Below are positions 35,178-43,562 of a DNA stretch of 64,000 nt, piece after piece. Within the stretch, counting starts at the first letter, position 1. Each line of letters opens with the position of its first letter. The notes beneath the pieces were generated by a model. The model was given only the letters and a program-made list of their open reading frames with translations. It was not told the DNA's origin and searched no databases. The stretch lies in the NCBI RefSeq assembly GCF_002251295.1, contig NZ_NPJA01000001.1:1-64000 (forward strand), written 5' to 3'. Source of the stretch: Prevotella sp. P5-50. Its GTDB lineage: Bacteria > Bacteroidota > Bacteroidia > Bacteroidales > Bacteroidaceae. The position numbers and the translations under genes were made by a program.

Positions 35178-36248
35178 ATGGATACAGGCAAAATAAGAAT
35201 CAAGGATATTGCCGAACGTGCTGGCGTCAGCGTCGGCACGGTCGATAGGGTGCTCCATAAGCGTCCCAACGTGTCGAAAAGCGCACTCGAGAAAGTAGAA
35301 AAGGCTTTAGCAGAAATGGACTACAAGCCCAATATGTATGCCTCTGCACTGGCGTACAACAAGTCGTACCGATTCTTTTGCATCCTTCCCAAACACGAAT
35401 CGGAAGCATATTGGGACGAAGTGGAAGAAGGCACCCTGGCAGCATGCGAACGCTTCCGTGACTTCAGAGTCTCGGTCAAACTGCTCTATTACAATAGGTT
35501 TGCGACAGACACTTTTGAAAAGGTTATGGACGAATGTCTCAAGGAAGAACCAGACGGCATCATCATGGTGCCGACAAAAATCGACGTCATGCGCAAATAC
35601 TGCGACTTGATTCACCAATGGCAGATTCCATTCGTACTACTCGACTCATACATGCCGGACCTCAAACCGCTGACATTCTTCGGACAAGACTCATTCTCCA
35701 GCGGATATTTTGCAGCACGCATGCTCATGATGCTCGCTCCTCACGAGACAGAAATCATGCTGATGAAACAAATGCGCAACGGCAACGTGGCATCAAAACA
35801 ACAAGAAAACCGAGAAACGGGATTCCGACACTACATGCACGACCATTTCCCTGATGTAACGATTACAGAAGTTAACCTGTCACTCGACACCGAACGCGAA
35901 CAATACGATGATATTCTCGAAGAATTCTTCACCTCGCATCCACTCATACACCATTGCATCACCTTTAATTCGAAGGCACATCTGGTAGGAGAATTTCTAC
36001 TACGCTCCAACAGAAGAAACGTGCAGATTATGGGATACGACATGGTGCCCAAGAATGCTGAATGCGTACGCCAGGGAAGCATCTCATTTCTTATCGCACA
36101 GCATGGATTCATGCAAGGATACACCTGTGTCGATGCACTTTTCCGAGCCATCGTACTGAAAAAAAAGGTGGAACCCATCAATTATATGCCCATCGAACTC
36201 CTCACCAAGGAGAATATCGACTTCTACCGACGTAACAACATCGGATAA
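35178..36248 (+). CDS. LacI-family transcriptional regulator
   Basis: The 356-residue protein has a LacI helix-turn-helix at the N-terminus (IRIKDIAERAGVSVGTVDRVLHKR, about 6-29) with hinge helix ALEKVEKALAEMDYKPN, then a periplasmic-binding-type sensor domain (about 60-356) for a small sugar acid. It precedes uxaA by 35 bp in one transcript and is divergent from kdgK-eda, so it most likely controls hexuronate use, with altronate, KDG or a related acid as inducer. Effector identity is inferred. Confidence 0.9.
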   Translation: MDTGKIRIKDIAERAGVSVGTVDRVLHKRPNVSKSALEKVEKALAEMDYKPNMYASALAYNKSYRFFCILPKHESEAYWDEVEEGTLAACERFRDFRVSVKLLYYNRFATDTFEKVMDECLKEEPDGIIMVPTKIDVMRKYCDLIHQWQIPFVLLDSYMPDLKPLTFFGQDSFSSGYFAARMLMMLAPHETEIMLMKQMRNGNVASKQQENRETGFRHYMHDHFPDVTITEVNLSLDTEREQYDDILEEFFTSHPLIHHCITFNSKAHLVGEFLLRSNRRNVQIMGYDMVPKNAECVRQGSISFLIAQHGFMQGYTCVDALFRAIVLKKKVEPINYMPIELLTKENIDFYRRNNIG

Positions 36249-36283
36249 ACAGCTTCAGAAAACAAACTAAACTACTATACAAA

Positions 36284-37783
36284 ATGAAACCACTCAAGAC
36301 TTATCTCAAAATCAATCCAGCCGACTCGGTTGTAGTATGTCTCGAAGCCAAACAGAAAGGCGACATCATCGAAATCGACGACCAACAGATTATCGTCAAT
36401 CAAGACACTCCTGCCGGACACAAAGTGCTCATCAAGGATGTGAAACAAGGCGAAGACATCATCAAATACGGCTACCCTATCGGACATGCAAAGACTGACC
36501 TAAAAGCAGGCGACTGGGTAAACGAAAACAATCTGAAAACAAACCTCAGCGGAACACTTGAATACACCTATCAACCCGTTGATGCAACACTCAATATTGC
36601 CGACGAACACCGCACCTTCAAAGGTTATCTACGCAAAAACGGCGACGTAGGCGTACGAAACGAAATATGGATCGTTCCGACCGTGGGATGCGTCAACGGA
36701 ATTGCAGAACAACTGGCACACAGACTGCAAGCAGAAACCCACTGCGAAGGTATTGACGCCATTTGGACTTGGCACCACAATTTCGGATGCTCACAACTCT
36801 CAGACGATCACGAGAATACTCGAAAAGTGCTACGCGACATCTGCCTACACCCCAATGCAGGTGGTGTACTCGTACTCAGTCTCGGATGTGAGAACAATCA
36901 ACCCGAAGACTTCATGGCTATGTTGGGAGACTACGACAAAGACCGCATCAAACTGCTTGTCACACAACGTGTTGAAGGAGACGAAGTAGAAGCCGCCATG
37001 CAGGAACTACGCCAACTCTATCAAAACGCACGTCAGGACAAGCGCGTTGACGTACCCGTCAGCAAGCTCCGCATCGGACTGAAATGCGGTGGTAGCGACG
37101 GATTCAGCGGAATCACAGCCAACCCACTCGTGGGAGAATTCAGCGACTGGCTCGTAGCACAAGGCGGAACAAGCGTTCTGACAGAAGTTCCTGAAATGTT
37201 TGGAGCAGAAACCATTCTCATGAACCGCTGCAAAACTCCAGAACTCTTCCAGCAAACCGTTTCTATGGTCAACAACTTCAAAGAGTATTTCCTCGCACAC
37301 GGAGAACCCGTAGGAGAAAACCCAAGCCCAGGAAACAAAGCAGGAGGCATTTCCACCCTCGAAGACAAAGCATTAGGATGCACACAAAAATGCGGAAAAG
37401 CACCTGTGAGCGGCGTCATGGAATACGGAGACCGACTGCAACACGACGGACTCAACCTGCTTTCTGCACCAGGAAACGACCTCGTTGCATCTACCGCTCT
37501 GGCTGCCAGCGGTTGCCATATCGTACTCTTCACTACCGGACGCGGAACACCATTCGGCACTTTCGTACCCACCATGAAGATTGCCACCAACCCCACTTTG
37601 GCAAAAAACAAACCACATTGGGTAGATTTCTCTGCCGGACAACTCATAGAAGGACGCACCATGCAAGAACTGCTGCCTGAATTCATCGACAAAGTACTGG
37701 CTGTGGCAAGCGGACAACAGGCACGAAACGAAGAACATGGCTATCGCGAAATATCCATCTTCAAAAATGGAGTTACGTTATAA
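36284..37783 (+). CDS. uxaA: Altronate dehydratase
   Basis: The 499-residue protein has the N-terminal SAF-like domain (about 1-95), a linker and the C-terminal UxaA/GarD catalytic domain: YLRKNGDVGVRNEIWIVPTVGCVN near 109-132, GIDAIWTWHHNFGCSQL near 151-167, KCGGSDGFSGITANPLVG near 267-284, and the cysteine-bearing ALGCTQKCGKAPVSGV near 363-378. It dehydrates D-altronate to 2-keto-3-deoxygluconate, the KdgK substrate. Upstream steps (UxaC, UxaB) are not in the window. Confidence 0.95.
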   Translation: MKPLKTYLKINPADSVVVCLEAKQKGDIIEIDDQQIIVNQDTPAGHKVLIKDVKQGEDIIKYGYPIGHAKTDLKAGDWVNENNLKTNLSGTLEYTYQPVDATLNIADEHRTFKGYLRKNGDVGVRNEIWIVPTVGCVNGIAEQLAHRLQAETHCEGIDAIWTWHHNFGCSQLSDDHENTRKVLRDICLHPNAGGVLVLSLGCENNQPEDFMAMLGDYDKDRIKLLVTQRVEGDEVEAAMQELRQLYQNARQDKRVDVPVSKLRIGLKCGGSDGFSGITANPLVGEFSDWLVAQGGTSVLTEVPEMFGAETILMNRCKTPELFQQTVSMVNNFKEYFLAHGEPVGENPSPGNKAGGISTLEDKALGCTQKCGKAPVSGVMEYGDRLQHDGLNLLSAPGNDLVASTALAASGCHIVLFTTGRGTPFGTFVPTMKIATNPTLAKNKPHWVDFSAGQLIEGRTMQELLPEFIDKVLAVASGQQARNEEHGYREISIFKNGVTL

Positions 37784-37818
37784 TAAAAGTATAATCACAA
37801 AAAAGGTGTAACACAATC

Positions 37819-39093
37819 GTGAAAAAAGGCATCATCGCACTATCACCACTATTGGTGTTCATCGTCCTATATCTAGTCACGAGTATCATTGCTCGTGACT
37901 TTTACAAAGTGCCCATCACCGTGGCTTTCATGGTGGCCTCTATCTATGCGGTCATTATGGCAGGAGGAATCCCACTACGCAAACGCATAGACATCTACAG
38001 CCGAGGAGCAGGAACAGGACAGATGATGCTGATGATATGGATTTTTATCTTGGCAGGAGCCTTTGCCAATAGCGCAAAGGCCATGGGATCTATCGACGCT
38101 ACCGTCAATTTAGCACTTACACTACTGCCCGCCAACATGCTGCTGGCAGGACTGTTTCTGGCGGCTTGCTTCATTTCGCTCTCTGTGGGAACAAGCGTAG
38201 GCACAATCGTCGCCCTGACCCCTATTGCAGCAGGCGTTGCCAGTCAGACCGGTACAGCACTACCACTCATGGTGGCAGTCGTAGTTGGCGGTTCGTTCTT
38301 CGGCGACAACCTCTCATTCATATCCGACACGACAATTGTTGCTACCTCAACCCAAGGTTGCAGACTCTCAGACAAATTCCGAGTCAACTCCTATATCGTC
38401 ATTCCTGCAGCCATCGCTATCCTCGCCATATATGTGGTCATGGGACTCCATACTCAGGCACCACAAAAGGTAGGACCAGTATCGCTACTAAAGGTTATAC
38501 CATACCTCGTCGTTCTGCTGACAGCAGTTTGCGGAATGAACGTCATGGCAGTACTCACGCTGGGCATCGCACTCACAGGAGCCATAGGCCTTATCGACGG
38601 ATCGTTTGACTTCTACGGATGGATGGGATCCATGGGGCAAGGTATCATGGGAATGGGTGAACTCATCATTATCACCATGATGGCAGGAGGCCTGCTGGAA
38701 ATCATCAAACACCAGGGAGGAATAGACTTCCTTATCCAGCGCATGACGCGTCATATCCACACCAAACGGGGAGCAGAACTCGCTATCGCCGCTCTGGTAT
38801 CGCTCGTTGACCTCTGTACAGCCAATAATACCGTGGCAATCATTACCGTAGGAGGTATTGCCAAGCAAATAGGCGACCGTTTCGGAGTAGATAATCGGAA
38901 ATGCGCATCCATACTCGACACCTTCTCATGCATGATGCAGGGACTTATACCCTATGGAGCACAAATGCTAATGGCTGCAGGACTGGCTGCACTCAACCCC
39001 ATCAGCATTCTGCCTTATCTCTATTATCCAATGGCAATCGGCTTTACTGCCCTACTCGCCATCTTGTTGCGTTATCCTAAACACGTATCCTGA
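37819..39093 (+). CDS. NhaC-family antiporter-like transporter
   Basis: Starting at GTG 37819, the 424-residue protein has about eleven hydrophobic segments and the NhaC pattern: LSVGTSVGTIVALTPIAAGVA near 119-139, GGSFFGDNLSFISDTTIVATSTQGC near 152-176 and LCTANNTVAIITVGGIAK near 319-336. NhaC proteins exchange Na+ and H+, but relatives also exchange organic acids. Its place after uxaA (35 bp gap) suggests uptake or balancing of a sugar acid or its counter-ion. Substrate not determinable from sequence. Confidence 0.85.
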   Translation: MKKGIIALSPLLVFIVLYLVTSIIARDFYKVPITVAFMVASIYAVIMAGGIPLRKRIDIYSRGAGTGQMMLMIWIFILAGAFANSAKAMGSIDATVNLALTLLPANMLLAGLFLAACFISLSVGTSVGTIVALTPIAAGVASQTGTALPLMVAVVVGGSFFGDNLSFISDTTIVATSTQGCRLSDKFRVNSYIVIPAAIAILAIYVVMGLHTQAPQKVGPVSLLKVIPYLVVLLTAVCGMNVMAVLTLGIALTGAIGLIDGSFDFYGWMGSMGQGIMGMGELIIITMMAGGLLEIIKHQGGIDFLIQRMTRHIHTKRGAELAIAALVSLVDLCTANNTVAIITVGGIAKQIGDRFGVDNRKCASILDTFSCMMQGLIPYGAQMLMAAGLAALNPISILPYLYYPMAIGFTALLAILLRYPKHVS

Positions 39094-39095
39094 TT

Positions 39096-39938
39096 ATGAA
39101 CATCATCCAGCGCAATTGTATCCGTCTGCTACGCGAAGGGGCTTTCAACGAGCATCTGACGCTTGAACCCATGTCGGCATGGAAATGGGAACGCGCACTC
39201 GTCTTTGCACAAATCCATGATATTACACCATGGGTATTTGACGGAATACGACAGTCTGCCGATGACTTCTTCCTACGTCTTGACGCAAGTCTATTGGCCA
39301 ACTGGCAACAAGCAACTATTCATGCCGTTTCAGAGCAAGCAGAAGCCGATATCGACAAACAAGAAACCGAAGAACAACGGTTGTCCAATCCCCTACTCAA
39401 CAGAAAACTGCGCCGACTGCTCCAACAAGCTGAAAAGGAAATATCGATAGAAAGCCTGCAAGCTACTAAGGCTTTCATGCTACGGTTGGTAGGAATCTCG
39501 CGCAACCTACTCACACAAGGCATACATCTACGGCGCTTCGTAGAACTGGCCATCTATCTACGAACCACACGCGACAACATCGACTATGAACACATCCGTT
39601 CATGGATAACACAACTCTACATGGAACATGTTGCCAGTCTGACAGCTTCCGTATTGGTCAGTCTCTTCGACTTCGATGCCGGCAATATCCCATTTGCAGA
39701 GGCATCTTCACCCAAAGAAGCACAGCAACTGATACGCGAATTCATGAAGATTTCAGGCAACGAACTCGATGAATGGTACTTCACACAAGGAGACCATGTC
39801 TTTGTCGGCACCAACAATTCCAGTTCTCTTATCTGGCACGTGAGACACTCCTTCAGATACATGTATGTTTTCCCACAAGAGTCACCATTCAATCTTTTGG
39901 GAAACTTCATCCATTCCCTATCGCATATCGAAGAATAA
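39096..39938 (+). CDS. Conserved hypothetical protein of the hexuronate operon
   Basis: The 280-residue protein starts 2 bp after the antiporter stop. Its N-terminus (CIRLLREGAFNEHLTLEPMSAWKWERAL) resembles, weakly, the start of Bacteroidales nucleotidyltransferase-like (NTP_transf_5) proteins, but no G-S-x10-D-x-D motif is visible, so a catalytic role is unlikely. The protein is helix-rich and has no signal peptide or TM segment. Function not recognised. Confidence 0.6.
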   Translation: MNIIQRNCIRLLREGAFNEHLTLEPMSAWKWERALVFAQIHDITPWVFDGIRQSADDFFLRLDASLLANWQQATIHAVSEQAEADIDKQETEEQRLSNPLLNRKLRRLLQQAEKEISIESLQATKAFMLRLVGISRNLLTQGIHLRRFVELAIYLRTTRDNIDYEHIRSWITQLYMEHVASLTASVLVSLFDFDAGNIPFAEASSPKEAQQLIREFMKISGNELDEWYFTQGDHVFVGTNNSSSLIWHVRHSFRYMYVFPQESPFNLLGNFIHSLSHIEE

Positions 39939-39994
39939 TCGAATCTGAATATCAGAAATTCCGTTTGATGTAAACGAATCTGAAAAAAAACATA

Positions 39995-40002
39995 TACCTT
40001 TG
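39995..40002 (+). promoter_or_regulatory. -7 promoter element of the SPFH gene
   Basis: TACCTTTG matches the -7 consensus and lies 94 bp before the ATG at 40097, leaving a leader of about 90 nt, longer than its neighbours. No clear -33 TTTG. Confidence 0.5.
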
Positions 40003-40096
40003 CATCAATCTTGGTAAACCGACCGACGAATCCCCATAGGTTAACGCCATAGAAATGATCACAATTAAATATTATTATTAAAAAACAATTAATCAT

Positions 40097-41056
40097 ATGG
40101 AAACTAAAGAATTCAACTACTCAGGCATGTGTCTCAACGGTATCATAATGCTCGTGCTCAATCTGTTATGCTTCTTCGGAGGTATTGCATTAGTCATTAC
40201 AGCCATCAGCATGGAAGAATGGGAACTCGCCTGCTCCATCACCAGCGGTATTGCCGGAGGACTTCTTATACTACTCTCGCTTATCATGGCAGGAGGATTC
40301 ATCCTCGTAGAACCGGGAGAAGCTCGTGTCCTGATGTTTTTCGGCAAATACAAAGGAACCTTCACCAAGGCCGGTTTCTATTGGATACACCCCTTCATAA
40401 ACCAAAAGAAACTATCACTCCGAGCACGTAACCTTGACGGGAAACCCATTAAGGTAAACGATAAAACGGGAAATCCTGTAATGATTGGAATGGTACTGGT
40501 ATGGAAGCTGAAAGATACCTATAAAGCCATGTTTGAAATTGACTCACAGACCATGGCAAGCCAACAAACACAAGGAATCGCTACCGCAGCAGGAATCATG
40601 AACGCCTTCGAACTCTTCGTAAGCATTCAAGCAGATGCCGCCCTACGACAAGTGGCTGGACAATATGCTTATGACAACGAAAACAACAACACCCAAGAGC
40701 TGACACTACGCGACGGAAGCGATGAAATCAACAAACAACTGGAAGCACATATCGACGAACGACTGGCGATGGCTGGCATAGAAGTAATTGAAGCACGAAT
40801 CAACTATCTGGCTTATGCACCGGAAATTGCTGCCGTGATGCTGCGTCGCCAACAAGCTACAGCCATTATTGCTGCACGCGAAAAGATTGTAGAAGGGGCC
40901 GTATCAATGGTTAAAATGGCACTCGACAAACTAAACAACGAGGGAGTAATGACACTTGACGACGACAAAAAAGCAGCGATGGTGAGCAATCTGCTTGTCG
41001 TACTCTGTAGCGATGATGCTGCCCAACCCGTGGTAAATACCAGCGCATCCAACTAA
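40097..41056 (+). CDS. SPFH/band 7 domain membrane protein
   Basis: The 319-residue protein has two N-terminal membrane segments (about 12-35 and 48-72) followed by an SPFH domain ([27 protein letters not shown] near 78-104 onward). A coiled-coil-prone C-terminal helix has [14 protein letters not shown] and [20 protein letters not shown] near 250-275. SPFH proteins form membrane-associated oligomers that organise proteases or lipid domains. No NfeD-type partner is adjacent. It has its own promoter and is followed by a terminator-like hairpin. Confidence 0.9.
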   Translation: METKEFNYSGMCLNGIIMLVLNLLCFFGGIALVITAISMEEWELACSITSGIAGGLLILLSLIMAGGFILVEPGEARVLMFFGKYKGTFTKAGFYWIHPFINQKKLSLRARNLDGKPIKVNDKTGNPVMIGMVLVWKLKDTYKAMFEIDSQTMASQQTQGIATAAGIMNAFELFVSIQADAALRQVAGQYAYDNENNNTQELTLRDGSDEINKQLEAHIDERLAMAGIEVIEARINYLAYAPEIAAVMLRRQQATAIIAAREKIVEGAVSMVKMALDKLNNEGVMTLDDDKKAAMVSNLLVVLCSDDAAQPVVNTSASN

Positions 41057-41082
41057 AGAAGTCCTCACACGAACATACCATT

Positions 41083-41124
41083 AATTACGCATTTCTGATG
41101 AAAAATCATCAGGAATGCGTAATT
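41083..41124 (+). terminator. Hairpin downstream of SPFH gene, overlapping next promoter
   Basis: AATTACGCATTTCTGATG (41083-41100) pairs with CATCAGGAATGCGTAATT (41107-41124) with one mismatch, then TT. The right arm contains the start of TAATTTTG (41120-41127), a consensus -7 box 29 bp before the dehydrogenase ATG, so one sequence may end one transcript and begin the next. Confidence 0.65.
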
Positions 41125-41156
41125 TTGCATACGAAAAACTATAAAAAACAAGCTAT

Positions 41157-42344
41157 ATGAAGAATTTCAACTATTATGCTCCAACACAAGTTGCGTTTGG
41201 TCGCAATACAGAAAGCCAAGTGGCAGAACTCGTAAAAAAACACGGAGGTTCAAAGGTTTTAATACATTATGGCGGACAAAGCGCCATACGCTCTGGCCTC
41301 TTGGCGAAAGTAGAACAGATCCTCACAGAAGCAGGAATAGCATACGTAAAACTGGGAGGCGTAAAACCCAACCCACGTCTTTCACTCGTAAGAAAGGGCA
41401 TAGAACTCTGTAAGGAGGAAAATGTAGATTTTCTCCTTGCCGTAGGCGGAGGATCTGTCATTGACTCCTGCAAAGCCATATCATCTGGACGATTCTACCT
41501 AGGTGATGTATGGACACTATACGAGCACAAGGATCACGCAACACAATATCTTCCTATCGGCTGTATCCTGACTATCCCCGCAGCTGGCAGCGAGATGAGC
41601 AACGGCTCGGTAATCACCAATGATGAGGTAGAGAGCTGGCTCAAAAAAGACTATTGCGTAGATGAGTTCAGATGCAAATTTGCCATCATGAACCCAGAAC
41701 TGACATTCACACTCCCTGCTTGGCAAACAGCATGCGGTATCACAGACATGATGATGCACACCATGGAACGCTATTTCAGCAAAGATGATGACATGGAAAC
41801 AACTGATGCCATTGCAGAGGCTATACTACGCACTTGCATGAAAGAAGGGCCTTTGGCATTAGCCAACCCTACCGACTATACCTGTCGGGCAAATATCATG
41901 TGGGCAGGTACTCTGGCACACAACGACCTCACAGGATGTGGAACAACAGGCGACTGGGCTACTCACAATATTGAGCATGAGCTCTCTGGACTGTTTGACG
42001 TGAGCCATGGAGCAGGACTTGCGGCAGTTTGGGGGAGCTGGGCTCGATACACTCGCAACGAGAACCTTCCTCGCTTTGCACGCTTCGCCCACAACGTAAT
42101 GGGCATCGATACCACTAATATGAGCGATATGGAGGCTTCTGAAACGGGTATCAAAGCGATGGAGCAGTTTTTCCGCTCAATAGGTATGCCAACAGACATA
42201 CATACTCTCGTTGGCAAAGATATCACCGATGCAGAAATTGAAGAAATGGCACAGAAATGCACCAATGGAGACACCACCACTATCGGTGGACTGAAAATAC
42301 TTCATGCTGCTGACATCGTGAAAATCTACCAAATGGCCAAGTAA
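41157..42344 (+). CDS. Iron-containing alcohol dehydrogenase
   Basis: The 395-residue protein resembles YqhD/butanol dehydrogenases. VGGGSVIDSCKAI near 97-109 binds NAD(P), PAAGSEMSNGSVITND near 140-155 is the family signature, and metal ligands lie in DMMMHTMERYF near 198-208, HNIEHELSG near 270-278 and DVSHGAGLA near 280-288. It reduces aldehydes with NADPH or oxidises alcohols; the substrate is not predictable. Single gene. Confidence 0.93.
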   Translation: MKNFNYYAPTQVAFGRNTESQVAELVKKHGGSKVLIHYGGQSAIRSGLLAKVEQILTEAGIAYVKLGGVKPNPRLSLVRKGIELCKEENVDFLLAVGGGSVIDSCKAISSGRFYLGDVWTLYEHKDHATQYLPIGCILTIPAAGSEMSNGSVITNDEVESWLKKDYCVDEFRCKFAIMNPELTFTLPAWQTACGITDMMMHTMERYFSKDDDMETTDAIAEAILRTCMKEGPLALANPTDYTCRANIMWAGTLAHNDLTGCGTTGDWATHNIEHELSGLFDVSHGAGLAAVWGSWARYTRNENLPRFARFAHNVMGIDTTNMSDMEASETGIKAMEQFFRSIGMPTDIHTLVGKDITDAEIEEMAQKCTNGDTTTIGGLKILHAADIVKIYQMAK

Positions 42345-42462
42345 TTTCTGTAGAATAAACCACTATCCGCAGAAATGTGCCATTTCATGGCGAGAAAACT
42401 TAGGCAGAAAGCCACAAGAATCAAGAATTGACAAGCACATGGCTACAAGCATTTACGCCATA

Positions 42463-42786
42463 CTAAGAAGACCCTTCTATCATATATGCAGGAAGGGTCT
42501 TCTTTTTTGCGCGCATTATAGACTCCAGAAGATGTCTCTGTAGGGCCTTTACAAAACCTGAAGGACCTATCAAATGCCCCATTTGTCCGCAGATATCATA
42601 ATATTTGTTGTCCGAATACATCAATGAGACTTCATGTAAGTGAGTTGCCAAGGCCGGTATTACCATCGGAACAAGCGGTTCTCGCATCTCACGAGACGCC
42701 TGGGAGAGGATAAATTTGATAAAATGAGTGCCCCTACCAGTGTTTAGCATCGTTGGAGCGGTAGTACTAAAAATATCGTAAGTCAT
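42463..42786 (-). pseudogene. Truncated DUF3987-like P-loop protein fragment
   Basis: The 107-codon frame has FIKFILSQASREMREPLVPM and then MGHLIGPSGFVKALQRHLLE. This resembles the region up to the Walker A loop of DUF3987-type proteins found in Bacteroidales mobile cassettes. In intact proteins the loop reads G-P-x-G-x-G-K-[GST]; here a Val replaces the second Gly and the frame ends soon after, its last 15 codons being the inverse of a transcription terminator. It is most likely a relic. Homology is recalled, not searched. Confidence 0.5.
42465..42504 (+). terminator. Plus-strand intrinsic terminator
   Basis: AAGAAGACCCTTC (42465-42477) and GAAGGGTCTTCTT (42492-42504) form a perfect 13-bp stem running into TTTT. 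It is 120 bp after the dehydrogenase stop and probably ends that transcript. Confidence 0.8.
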
Positions 42787-42836
42787 TGATAATTAATTTT
42801 TTAATCATTTAAATTACTTGTTACTTGTTGTGCCGT

Positions 42837-42994
42837 AATCTCAATCTCAGTTCTCTCAATTAAAAAAAACATACCCCCTAACTTTACTTTCTTATATATA
42901 TATTATTGATTATTAAATAGTTATAAGTATATAAAGAAGGGGGTTTCGTTTTTCATGTGACTATTTTATAATTGAGATAACTGTGATTGAGATT
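42837..42994. repeat. Nested inverted repeat, 158 bp
   Basis: Outer arms at 42837-42862 (starting AATCTCAATCTCAG) and 42969-42994 (ending GTGATTGAGATT) match inverted at 24 of 26 bases. Inside, ACCCCCT (42873-42879) and AGGGGGT (42938-42944) form a second perfect pair around 58 bp of nearly pure A/T. It is upstream of the minus-strand fragment and may be its regulatory or replication-like region. Confidence 0.75.
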
Positions 42995-43243
42995 CTTTCT
43001 CTATCGAAAACGACCTGTCAATCGGGTGATGAAGTGGCAGGATTTCCCTCTCCTTGGCGTCAAGGCCATATAAACTGGTTTCCGCCTTGTGAAGCAAGTT
43101 CATTTATGGGTAGTAAACATTTTGATAAAAATGTCCTCAAATCGCAAGAAACGTATGATTGGTTTTTGGGGATGTTGTATCTTTGCAACGTGGTTCAAGA
43201 GAGAATCACTCATCGCACAAAACATTCCGTCCGCACACAGTCG

Positions 43244-43287
43244 TAGTCAACTCCTAAGTAAGTCACAAGTGACTCCGCACTAAGTCC
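43244..43287 (+). repeat. 11-bp tandem repeat, four copies
   Basis: TAGTCAACTCC, TAAGTAAGTCA, CAAGTGACTCC and GCACTAAGTCC run head to tail with consensus TAAGTRAGTCC, the complement of the array at 34769-34801. Confidence 0.7.
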
Positions 43288-43376
43288 CAATATTTAGCGG
43301 ACAATGATGTGACAAAGATGGGAGAAACAAGGAACAGAACAGGAGAATACCACGATGTGGGAATGTTGAGAGCGAG

Positions 43377-43450
43377 AAAATATCACATCATGAAACAACA
43401 AAACCCGAACATATCCCGATGATGACCCGAACACACAGGGAAGCAATAGT
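43377..43450 (+). repeat. Dispersed 74-bp repeat, copy B
   Basis: Aligns with 19834-19907 (see copy A). This copy has CCCGAACA twice, about 21 bp apart, which may be paired binding sites. Confidence 0.7.
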
Positions 43451-43480
43451 ATGATATGAAAGTTAAGCCAAATGAGCAGA

Positions 43481-43510
43481 GTTAAGTTCACTTGAACTAT
43501 GCCATGGCGA
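43481..43510 (+). repeat. Core motif related to the 79-bp tandem repeat
   Basis: GTTAAGTTCACTTGAAC followed by TATGCCATGGCGA matches most positions of the palindrome-plus-CTATGCC core inside each 79-bp unit at 34826-35014. Confidence 0.6.
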
Positions 43511-43562
43511 GAAAAGGTGCCATGAAATGGAACGTTTCTGCGGACTGTTTTTACCTATCAAC

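Larger units (their letters stand above)
42366..43544. mobile_element. Candidate element bounded by 26-bp inverted repeats
   Basis: 42366-42391 (starting TCCGCAGAAATGTGCC) and 43519-43544 (ending GTTTCTGCGGA) are inverted copies, 24 of 26 matching. Between them lie a decayed DUF3987-like fragment, a nested inverted repeat (42837-42994), an 11-bp array (43244-43287), dispersed repeat copy B (43377-43450) and a palindromic motif (43481-43510). No transposase and no clear target duplication are present, so mobility is a hypothesis. The interval between the dehydrogenase and the SLC13 gene has no intact gene. Confidence 0.45.

Noticed and set aside
42983-43246. An 87-codon plus-strand frame in the repeat-rich segment
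   Set aside because: It covers part of an inverted repeat, has low-complexity composition and no family pattern or promoter-fit start.
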